From: Polyangiaceae bacterium
GTDB taxonomy: Bacteria > Myxococcota > Polyangia > Polyangiales > Polyangiaceae
Direction of reading: 5' to 3'
Length of the DNA stretch: 8,486 nucleotides
Assembly (NCBI GenBank): GCA_025936205.1
Contig: JAICTU010000407.1
Location: forward strand, 1 to 8,486
Shown piece by piece: positions 1 to 5,661 of this stretch. The position numbers and the translations under genes are program-made. Every line of letters starts with the position of its first letter. Position 1 is the first letter of the stretch. The notes beneath the pieces were generated by a model. It was given only the letters and a program-made list of their open reading frames with translations. It had not been told where the DNA came from and made no database searches.

Positions 1-191
1 CCGAGCCCCTGCCTGTGCAGTAGCGGAGCCGGCGAGGCGATCGAGCCGCTGCTCACCAGATCGGAAATCGCAGGGTGAAATGGCGCGTCCTCGCTGGTGG
101 GGTGGCTTGCGCGTAGTCGGTTGCGTCCGCGCGCACGACGGCCGCACTCAGGTTGTCGAGCACGACCTGCGGGCCACCACGCCGTCGCGGC
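1..191. other. Left-edge region without a supportable gene
   Basis: No reading frame here has recognisable family motifs. A plus-strand frame open from base 1 closes at a TGA at 76-78 and could be the last 25 codons of a gene entering from the left, but it is too short to support. Bases 22-26 (AGCGG) and 46-50 (CCGCT) could form a weak 5-bp stem, which is not strong enough to call a terminator for either strand. Confidence 0.4.
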
Positions 192-893
192 TCACGACGC
201 CGGAACGTCATCGGCGTCGAACACGCCGTAGCGGCGAGCTCCGCGACGTAGCAGCCAACTCCTGGCAGGCACGACCGGCGCATCCAGATCGGACAACGCA
301 CGCCACCGTGCGCGCGCCCGGTAGGCTCCGAACGCGAGCTCCATGGGGCGCTGGAAGCCGTCGAACCAGGGCGCAGAGGAACGAGTATCGATGAAGCCCG
401 CTGGGACGGAGCGCGTGTGTTTGTTCACATTCAGCAGCACGTAGCGCAGGGCAAAGTGAACCGCGGGCGGGGTCCGGAGGGCGCGGGCGTGGTAGCGGTC
501 TGCAAAGACGCAGCCCTTGCGCTCGAGGCGGCGGTTGACGGCTCTCGCCAGCCGTACCGCCAGGCCCTGCATGCCTCGCGAGAGTGCTCGCCGCTCGCCC
601 GCTTCGGCGATCAGGTGGAGATGGTTGCTCTGCACCGAAAGGTGCACCAAACGGAAGCCGAAGCGCAGCTGGCCGTTCGCGAGCGCAAGCTGAACCTCGC
701 CGAATAACTTCTCCAGCCGCAGCGACGGCAGGCCGGCAACGAGCCGCAGGATGACGTGCACGGGATGGTGCCGCGAGAGCGCTGGGCAAAGGACGTGGGT
801 CACAGCGGTGGCGCTGCCCTAGGGGCGGCCAGCTCCCTCGCGGCGGCCTCCCCAGGTTTTGAATCGAAAGGCGAGCTGCCCAGCGCGCGTCAC
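192..893 (-). CDS. REP-associated tyrosine transposase-like protein (Y1/HUH family), interrupted by an in-frame TAG
   Basis: The family (IS200-like / RAYT, Y1 transposase domain) nicks and joins single-stranded DNA at palindromic repeats using an HUH metal site and one Tyr. Numbering is from a GTG at 893. Residues 13-24 read TWGGRREGAGRP, the usual leader of one RAYT branch. Then comes a TAG (codon 25, bases 819-821), then SRHHPVHVILR (40-50). The HUH motif is NHLHLI with His91 and His93. A RYVLLN motif holds the likely catalytic Tyr151. The frame is the same on both sides of the TAG, so this is one gene with one nonsense codon, not a frameshift. About 233 codons is a normal family length. 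Translation restarting at the GTG at 803 would give a 203-residue product that keeps the HUH and Tyr motifs but lacks the leader. The start is uncertain because only a weak GGAA lies upstream. It lies downstream of the PCS-like gene on the same strand, about 150 bases away. Family assignment is confident; activity is unknown. Confidence 0.8.
819..821 (-). other. In-frame amber codon in the transposase-like gene
   Basis: TAG at codon 25, between GRP and GSATA, where relatives usually carry a polar or basic residue. A single C-to-T change from CAG (Gln), or a change from AAG (Lys), would explain it. The plus strand reads CCTAGG here. Confidence 0.85.
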
Positions 894-967
894 CACTTGA
901 TTCCAGCAGAGATATTTTCGAGCGCAATTTTTCGCGCCTGCGTCCCCGCTTGCACGGATCCGGTGCC

Positions 968-1014
968 ACACGTGTTTCGAGCAGCTCGATGGCTCCGCCC
1001 AGGCGCCCAGGCGC
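968..1014. repeat. Palindromes and a short tandem repeat between the PCS-like and transposase-like genes
   Basis: The 151-base gap 894-1044 holds three small structures. ACACGTGT (968-975) is a perfect 8-bp palindrome. TCGAGC-A-GCTCGA (977-989) is a perfect inverted repeat around one base. An 8-bp unit CGCCCAGG is repeated twice in tandem plus three bases (996-1014). They sit just 5' of a RAYT-like gene, where REP-type palindromes are often found, but no second copy of the unit is visible in this window, so a REP assignment is only a guess. Confidence 0.4.
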
Positions 1015-1044
1015 AACGTGAGCTTTGATTCGCGGGCAGATCCG

Positions 1045-1812
1045 TCAGTCCATCGCTACTGAGACGTATACGTAGCCGCGCGGCTGGCCCGAGTCTGTGT
1101 CGAGCGTGGCCATCCCTTGCAGGGCGATCTCATCCGGGAGCCAGTAGGGCTCGTACCATCCGCGATCGGGGTCGAGGATGAGCACGCGGTGTCCGTCGGC
1201 GTCGTAGGCGCCAACGGGTGCGATGTGTCCGTAGGAGCCGGTGCCGACGTAGTTCTTTGCCCAGAAGTTGAGCAAGAGCCAGTCGCCATCCGATGCTTCA
1301 TTCGCGAGCAGCAGCGTTCTCAGGCCTTCGAGCGCCGCCGGGGTGGCTTCACTGACATGCGTTACTTCGACGCGCCGCGCCTTCACGCCGAACGCCTGCA
1401 AGCTCTGCTTGGCCAGCGATGCCAGTTGCTCGAGCGTGACGCCAGGACCGCCTGGCGCGAGTCCGCGCTCCCAGATCGGGCTGGCCACTCGCGCTCGCAA
1501 GCTCGGCTGGGTGACGAGGGGTTCGTCCGAGCGCAGGGGCAGGGAACGGCGCGCCGCGTTGACGAGCATGGTCAGGGTCGCGAGGGAGCAGGAGACGTCG
1601 TCTTGCTGGCCCACGTAGTAGGGCGCGAGCGACCAGAAGTCGGGCGCCGGTGCCCGTGAGAGGTAAGCGTGGTCGCGCGAGAGGGGCGCGTCGAAGGCCG
1701 CATACTTTGGCTGGGTGGAGGCTGCCGGCGCGAGTGCGATCGCGGGCGATCCACACGCGCACGACACGAGCGCTGCGCTGATCCGTGCAGCGACCTCCGA
1801 GCTCGTGGCCAT
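1045..1812 (-). CDS. Phytochelatin-synthase-like cysteine protease-fold protein (peptidase C83), possibly a lipoprotein
   Basis: 255 residues. Phytochelatin synthases are papain-fold enzymes that cleave Gly from glutathione and may transpeptidate it. Bacterial short forms lack the Cys-rich C-terminal domain, as this one does. The motifs fit. YVGQQDDVSCSLATLTMLVN (residues 66-85) holds the candidate nucleophile Cys75. YGHIAPVGAYD holds His196. VLILDPDRGWYEPYWLP holds Asp214. The His-Asp gap of 18 equals that of the Arabidopsis enzyme (His162/Asp180). The N-terminus contains LVSC (15-18), which matches a lipobox, followed by an Ala/Pro-rich linker. However, the segment before it has only one Arg and is weakly hydrophobic, so export is uncertain. 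I chose the ATG at 1812 because no ATG, GTG or TTG lies in frame just upstream. No strong Shine-Dalgarno sequence is visible. The natural substrate is unknown; glutathione or another gamma-glutamyl/peptide bond is possible. It is not near any obvious metal-resistance gene. Confidence 0.82.
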   Translation of the reverse strand: MATSSEVAARISAALVSCACGSPAIALAPAASTQPKYAAFDAPLSRDHAYLSRAPAPDFWSLAPYYVGQQDDVSCSLATLTMLVNAARRSLPLRSDEPLVTQPSLRARVASPIWERGLAPGGPGVTLEQLASLAKQSLQAFGVKARRVEVTHVSEATPAALEGLRTLLLANEASDGDWLLLNFWAKNYVGTGSYGHIAPVGAYDADGHRVLILDPDRGWYEPYWLPDEIALQGMATLDTDSGQPRGYVYVSVAMD

Positions 1813-1860
1813 GCATGTGGTAGCGGCTCTGGCGCTGCAGCGCGAGACCGTGGCGCTGCC

Positions 1861-1898
1861 GTTTCTCCGAGAAACACGCTGACATGCGCCGACATGCG
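1861..1898. promoter_or_regulatory. Operator-like palindrome and direct repeat upstream of the PCS-like gene
   Basis: GTTTCTC-C-GAGAAAC (1861-1875) is a perfect 7+7 inverted repeat around one base. GACATGCG follows at 1881-1888 and again at 1891-1898, exactly 10 bases apart, about one helical turn. Both lie 49-86 bases upstream of the minus-strand start at 1812, within the divergent spacer shared with the protease gene. This suits a repressor or activator site, but no regulator gene is present in the window. Confidence 0.4.
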
Positions 1899-1965
1899 GT
1901 CGCCGTGGTGTGCGTAGCAGTGCTCTGCCGCGCCGCGCTCCTGCTCGAGATCAATGTCTCGACAC

Positions 1966-2030
1966 GAGTGTTTTGTTTGTTGCTAACTAATTTTAACGCG
2001 GGCCTTGTCGGCCTCGGTTTTGATGTAACC
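1966..2030. promoter_or_regulatory. AT-rich divergent promoter region (core elements not resolved)
   Basis: The spacer between the divergent starts (1813-2080) is GC-rich except for a marked T/A-rich stretch near 1970-1996. This is the most likely place for RNA polymerase binding for the protease gene, the PCS-like gene, or both. I looked for -35/-10 pairs: TTGTTT at 1973-1978 and TTGTTG at 1977-1982 are candidate -35 boxes, but neither has a convincing -10 box at 16-18 bases. GGCC-TTGTC-GGCC (2001-2013) is a small inverted repeat. This is inferred from composition only. Confidence 0.3.
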
Positions 2031-2070
2031 ATGTCTTCTCCGCTGCGATCTCCGTGAGTTCGCAGCGACG

Positions 2071-2076
2071 AGGAGA
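2071..2076 (+). promoter_or_regulatory. Shine-Dalgarno site of the serine protease gene
   Basis: AGGAGA, five bases between AGGAG and the ATG at 2081. It decides the start in favour of this ATG over the in-frame GTG at 2054, which has no such site and would put charged residues ahead of the signal peptide. Confidence 0.75.
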
Positions 2077-2080
2077 ATTC

Positions 2081-3028
2081 ATGGTCATTCGAGAGAGCTC
2101 ACTGGGTGTAGTCGCGTTGCTCACGTCGGCAGTGTTGTCAGCGTGTGCGCAATTGCCGGGCGAGGAGCAGTCGCCCGCGCTCGGTGAGGCGAGTCAGGCG
2201 ATCATCGGAGGTGCGGCTTCCACCAGCTCCGCATATGCAGCCGTCGGTGCGCTGGTCTACTACCTCCCCGATTATGGGGTTGTGGACACCTTCTGCAGCG
2301 GCACCCTGGTGGCACCCAAGGCGATCACGACGGCACGGCACTGCACGCCCAGCATCGATCTCGCGAACGAGAATGGACTGGTCCCGGCCTTTGCGATCGG
2401 TCCGGATGCTTTCAATCCGACCGCCGTCATTCCCATCACCAATTACGTCAACGCGCCTGCGGCCCCGCCTCCCGAGTTCGGTTTGCTGAAGGACGGCGGT
2501 CGCGACGTCTCGGTCGTACACCTGGCGAGCGCTCCCGCCGGGGTCACCCCCGCGAAGCTCGGGCAGTTCGCGGACAACATGGTGGGCACGAAGTTTGACA
2601 TCGTGGGCTACGGCGTGAACAACGCGCAGTTCTTCAGCGGTCAGCAGTTCATCGGCAAGGCGACGGCGCGCGCGCAGAGCGGTGCCTGGTATCCGCTGCT
2701 GTTCAACGGCAACTATGACGCCTTCCACCGCTGGTACTTCAGCGACTCGCCGGGCGCGCAACGCACCGAAGCCGAGGCCAAGCTGTGGTGGAAGACCTAC
2801 AAGCTCGAGAACAAGTTCGAGTTGCTCGCCGGCGGTCTGCCCGGTGAGTCCGTCGCCTGCTTCGGCGACTCGGGTGGGCCGCTGCTGCGCGGGACGACCG
2901 CCTCGAAGCTGACCACCTACGGCGTGAGTTTCGCCGTCGAAGGCACGATCTCGTCGGCGTGCGGCCTCGGCGGCGGCTACCTGCTCTTCAACAAGAAGAT
3001 GCTCGACTTCGTCAAGAGCGCGCTCTGA
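2081..3028 (+). CDS. Secreted trypsin-fold (S1) serine protease, lipoprotein
   Basis: 315 residues from the ATG at 2081. Residues 1-21 form a lipoprotein signal peptide with lipobox LSAC (lipidated Cys22). A short pro-segment leads to AIIGG at 40-44, the mature N-terminus of trypsin-fold proteases, here preceded by Ala rather than the usual Arg/Lys. The triad is visible: His87 in TTARHC, Asp142 in GGRDVSVVHL, and Ser264 in CFGDSGGPLL. Cys72/Cys88 and Cys260/Cys292 are at positions where S1 proteases form disulfides. By alignment to the active-site Ser, the specificity position equivalent to chymotrypsin 189 is Val258, not Asp, so trypsin-like cleavage after Arg/Lys is unlikely. A roughly 50-residue aromatic and charged segment (about 205-255) before the Ser motif looks longer than in simple family members. 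It is a single-gene unit: divergent from the PCS-like gene and convergent with the permease pair. It likely acts at the envelope or outside the cell. The substrate is unknown. Confidence 0.88.
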   Translation: MVIRESSLGVVALLTSAVLSACAQLPGEEQSPALGEASQAIIGGAASTSSAYAAVGALVYYLPDYGVVDTFCSGTLVAPKAITTARHCTPSIDLANENGLVPAFAIGPDAFNPTAVIPITNYVNAPAAPPPEFGLLKDGGRDVSVVHLASAPAGVTPAKLGQFADNMVGTKFDIVGYGVNNAQFFSGQQFIGKATARAQSGAWYPLLFNGNYDAFHRWYFSDSPGAQRTEAEAKLWWKTYKLENKFELLAGGLPGESVACFGDSGGPLLRGTTASKLTTYGVSFAVEGTISSACGLGGGYLLFNKKMLDFVKSAL

Positions 3029-3036
3029 CTCACGCA

Positions 3037-3074
3037 GGGGCTGGCGTGTGCTGCCTCTCGCGCACGCCGGCCCC
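3037..3074 (+). terminator. 15-bp hairpin between convergent genes
   Basis: Arms 3037-3051 and 3060-3074 pair over 15 bp with an 8-base loop. In the plus-strand transcript, 13 pairs are Watson-Crick and two are G-U. In the minus-strand transcript those two become A-C mismatches, so the fold favours ending the protease message. It starts 9 bases after the protease TGA and ends 2 bases before the permease stop. There is no U-run, so termination efficiency is uncertain. Confidence 0.6.
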
Positions 3075-3076
3075 CC

Positions 3077-4249
3077 TCACGCTCGCATCGCTTGCACCGG
3101 GTCGAGCCTCGCGGCGCGCAAAGCCGGCCAGAGGCCGCCGAGCAGGCCCACCAGTGTCGCGCCCGCGACGGAACCGATCAGCCAGCGCAGATCGGGCTGG
3201 AAGCGGAAGGCGACTTCTTGGTCCGTGGCGAAGTTCACGGCGTTGAAGTCGAGCAGCGGAGTCAAGAGCGCAAGGCCGACCCCCACTGCGCCTCCCGCCA
3301 GCGCGAGCGCGACCGACTCCAGGAGAAACGCCGCCAGGATGCTGCGGCGCCGGAAGCCGAGCGCGCGCAGTACCCCGATCTCCGTGCGGCGCTGGACGAC
3401 CGAGGTGTAGGCGACGATCATCGTGCCCAGGATCGCACCGATAGAGACGATCAGAGCCTCCGCGGCGCCGATCAGTGTGACCACGTCCGCCAAGCCCTGG
3501 GCCATGCGCCGGTAGTAGCCGCTCTCGCGCTCCACGGCGAGGCCGGTCTGTTTCTCCGCGAGCAGGGGCGCGGCGAAGGCGTCGAAGTGCTCGGGGCTCT
3601 CCAGCTCCGCCGTGATCGAGGAGTAGGAGTCAGCCATGGCGAGGGCGCTGCGGGCGTTCTCCAGATCGACCCAGACTTCCGACTCCAGCGCGGAGCCGTC
3701 GCTCTCGAAGACCCCGACCACGCGGAGCGGGCGAGCGGCGACCAGCTCGAAGCTCCCTCCCAACGTCAGGCCCTCGAAGCGGTCTGCCACGCCCCGGCCG
3801 ATGATGGCTTCGGCGGTGCCCGGCTTCAGCATACGCCCTGCGATCAGGCGCACGCTGGGGCGCAGCTCCAGCACATTGGCGCCGACTCCCCGGATCTGCA
3901 GCGTCGAGATGCGCTCCGGGTCGTTCATGCTCGGCAGCATCAGGTGCGAGACGGTCTCGCCCATCACCAGCGGCTGCCCGCTCGCGCTTTGCTTCACGCG
4001 CGGCGCGGCCGCTGTCAGGCCCAGCACCGCCTGGGGCAAGTGGGAGTTGCGCTCGGACCACTGATTCCGCTGGATCACCAGCGCGCGGGTGGGGCTGCCC
4101 GCGCTGGTCATGGTGCGGCGCATGCCGTGCGCGAGCATGCCGGACGCGGAGAGCACGAACACCAGGAGCGCGATGCCACCCGCCGTGGCCAGCGTGGTCA
4201 CCCGCCGCGCCCACAGGCTACGGAGCGCGTAGCTCGACAGGCGCAGCAT
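3077..4249 (-). CDS. FtsX/MacB-family ABC transporter permease (second of pair)
   Basis: 390 residues. The family couples a cytoplasmic ATPase to a large extracytoplasmic domain to move lipoproteins, peptides or other envelope cargo, or to transmit force. Topology fits: a first membrane segment at about 17-38 (GIALLVFVLSASGML), a soluble domain of the MacB type at about 40-255, then three C-terminal helices. The cytoplasmic loop RRTEIGVLRALGFRRRSI (near 287-303) is the FtsX family signature, and the protein ends in the typical RAARLDPVQAMRA. The ATG at 4249 overlaps the upstream gene's TGA by one base (TGATG), so translation is probably coupled and the two proteins likely form one heterodimeric permease. 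The reading frame stays open 260 codons further upstream (to 5029), but that stretch is out of frame with the upstream permease and is not real coding. No ATPase gene lies on either side. Confidence 0.9.
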   Translation of the reverse strand: MLRLSSYALRSLWARRVTTLATAGGIALLVFVLSASGMLAHGMRRTMTSAGSPTRALVIQRNQWSERNSHLPQAVLGLTAAAPRVKQSASGQPLVMGETVSHLMLPSMNDPERISTLQIRGVGANVLELRPSVRLIAGRMLKPGTAEAIIGRGVADRFEGLTLGGSFELVAARPLRVVGVFESDGSALESEVWVDLENARSALAMADSYSSITAELESPEHFDAFAAPLLAEKQTGLAVERESGYYRRMAQGLADVVTLIGAAEALIVSIGAILGTMIVAYTSVVQRRTEIGVLRALGFRRRSILAAFLLESVALALAGGAVGVGLALLTPLLDFNAVNFATDQEVAFRFQPDLRWLIGSVAGATLVGLLGGLWPALRAARLDPVQAMRA

Positions 4250-5409
4250 CACGCGACCCGTCCCAGCGAGGCCGCCACCTCGCGCCGCGCGAGGCGCAGC
4301 GCGGGCAACACCGCTGACGAGATCGCCAGCAGCGTGCCCGCCACTACGGCCGTCAGCGCGACGCGGCTCGGGATTTCGACCGGCGGAAACTGCAGCGCTT
4401 CCTGCAGCAGCGGCCCCAGCACGCCCTCGATCAGCGGATACGAAAGCAAGAGGCCGAGCAGCGTGCCCCAGAGGCCCAGGACCAGCGCCTCGCCGGCGAC
4501 CAGCCCCGCGAGCTGGAGCGCGCCAAAGCCCAGCGCGCGCAGCACTGCAAACTCGCGCTGCCGTTCGCGCACGTTCATGGTCAAGGTGTTGGCCAGGATC
4601 GAGAGCACCACCAGCAAGATCAGATAGCTCACGAAGTCGAGCGCCTGGAGCAGTGCGCGAAAGCGCCCGATGTTGGCGGCCGTCTGCACGCGGTCCTCGA
4701 GCGTGAGCGTGGGCACGGGTGCCGCATCGAAATGCCGGTCCAGCTCGCGGGCGATGCGCCCGCCCTGGTTGGGCTCGAAGATCTCGGCCGAGACGAAGTC
4801 GAGCTTGTCGCGCTGCTCGGGCGAGAGCGTGCGGTTGAACGCGCCGTAGTGGATCCAGAGCGAGCGTTTCGCCCACTCGCCGCCCACTGCCTCGTAGATG
4901 CATTTCACCGTGTACGCCCAGTCGCCCGAGGCTCCCCGGCGCTTGAACACCACGCGCTCGCCGAGCTTCCAGCCCAGCTCCTTCGCCAGATCCTGGCTCA
5001 CGATCATGCTCTGATCGTCGGCGAGCCACGCCTCCTTCTGCTCGCGCGGCGCCACCAGCTCGTGATGCATGGCGATGAACGGCACCGGGTCCATCGCGAA
5101 CGAGCTGAAAAAAATGTCGGGCTTGATCTCCAGCGCCAGGCCCGCAAAGCGCGCGCCCGTCGCTTGCCGGATCCCGGGATGGGCCCGGATCTCATCGCCA
5201 TAGCGCGCCGGCAAGAGCTCGCCCCAGCCGGTGCGCGGCATGGTCAGCACGCGGTTGTTGGGCGACTCGCGCACCTGCCGCTCCTGCGCTTCGACCAGCG
5301 TGCGCGGGAACACGAAAGCGGCAAGCAAGATGGCCACCGTGGCCACTGTCATCAGCGTGCGCACGGGCGAGCGGACGGCATTGCGAAGTACCAGCTGACT
5401 GAACCGCAT
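4249..5409 (-). CDS. FtsX/MacB-family ABC transporter permease (first of pair)
   Basis: 386 residues from the ATG at 5409. Membrane segments: one near residues 19-38 (MTVATVAILLAAFVF), then three at the C-terminus beginning with FVSYLILLVVLSILANTLTM. Between them lies a soluble domain of about 200 residues. The cytoplasmic loop RERQREFAVLRALGFGALQL is the FtsX signature. I prefer the ATG at 5409 because MRFSQLVLRN is a typical family start and GAGG (5414-5417) lies just upstream. The in-frame ATG at 5424 adds five residues (MLRGW) and is a fair alternative. It is followed with a one-base overlap by the second permease. It is divergent from the GH3 gene, sharing the 5410-5661 spacer. Cargo is unknown. 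Because the partner ATPase is missing from the window, it must be encoded elsewhere if the system is functional. Confidence 0.9.
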   Translation of the reverse strand: MRFSQLVLRNAVRSPVRTLMTVATVAILLAAFVFPRTLVEAQERQVRESPNNRVLTMPRTGWGELLPARYGDEIRAHPGIRQATGARFAGLALEIKPDIFFSSFAMDPVPFIAMHHELVAPREQKEAWLADDQSMIVSQDLAKELGWKLGERVVFKRRGASGDWAYTVKCIYEAVGGEWAKRSLWIHYGAFNRTLSPEQRDKLDFVSAEIFEPNQGGRIARELDRHFDAAPVPTLTLEDRVQTAANIGRFRALLQALDFVSYLILLVVLSILANTLTMNVRERQREFAVLRALGFGALQLAGLVAGEALVLGLWGTLLGLLLSYPLIEGVLGPLLQEALQFPPVEIPSRVALTAVVAGTLLAISSAVLPALRLARREVAASLGRVA

Positions 5410-5510
5410 CCAACCTCGTAACATTCGTCATGTCCGCATCCCGAGCTCTCAGCCAGATTCGTGCGGAATGTCGCGCCTGGATCATTGAAACGTGCTGGGA
5501 ACTCGAACGG

Positions 5511-5524
5511 CACTTCGCGAAGTG
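5511..5524. promoter_or_regulatory. Perfect 14-bp palindrome in the permease/GH3 divergent spacer
   Basis: CACTTCGCGAAGTG is its own reverse complement, typical of a dimeric regulator site. It lies 137 bases before the GH3 start and 101 bases before the permease start, so it could serve either side. A wider inverted repeat, TCCGCA (5433-5438) with TGCGGA (5462-5467), lies nearer the permease. I could not place a convincing -35/-10 pair in the spacer. GGAAC at 5589-5593 resembles an ECF-sigma -35 box, but the nearest CGTC is 21 bases away, which is too far. Confidence 0.45.
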
Positions 5525-5648
5525 AATCTGAACGCTCGACCAGGCGTGGAAGCTGCTGTGGCGCAGTGCAGGGCGCTCGGGTGCGCGCGGAACGGTTTAC
5601 GCCCTCGGCTCGAGCGTCTATCCCCGCGCGCAGGCCCGCAACGGACCC

Positions 5649-5654
5649 AGGAAG
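5649..5654 (+). promoter_or_regulatory. Shine-Dalgarno site deciding the GH3 start
   Basis: AGGAAG, seven bases before a GTG at 5662. This start places a complete signal peptide at the N-terminus. The in-frame ATG-like starts further upstream (from 5461) would add about 67 residues of unlikely, Arg/Ser-rich sequence. Confidence 0.7.
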
Positions 5655-5661
5655 CTCGCCC

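Noticed and set aside
192..821. Selenocysteine or programmed frameshift as the cause of the interrupted transposase frame
   Set aside because: The interrupting codon is TAG, not TGA, and the frame is unchanged across it, so neither mechanism applies.
3092..4627. 511-codon plus-strand frame over the permease genes
   Set aside because: Low-complexity, Arg/Gln/Ala-rich antisense shadow with no motifs. The minus strand has clear FtsX signatures.
4250..5029. N-terminal 260-codon extension of the second permease frame
   Set aside because: It overlaps the first permease in another frame and has no membrane or family motifs. The MLRLSSYALRSLW start at 4249 is the real one.
5589..5618. ECF-sigma promoter GGAAC...CGTC upstream of GH3
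   Set aside because: The 21-base spacing is longer than the usual 16-17 and nothing else supports it.
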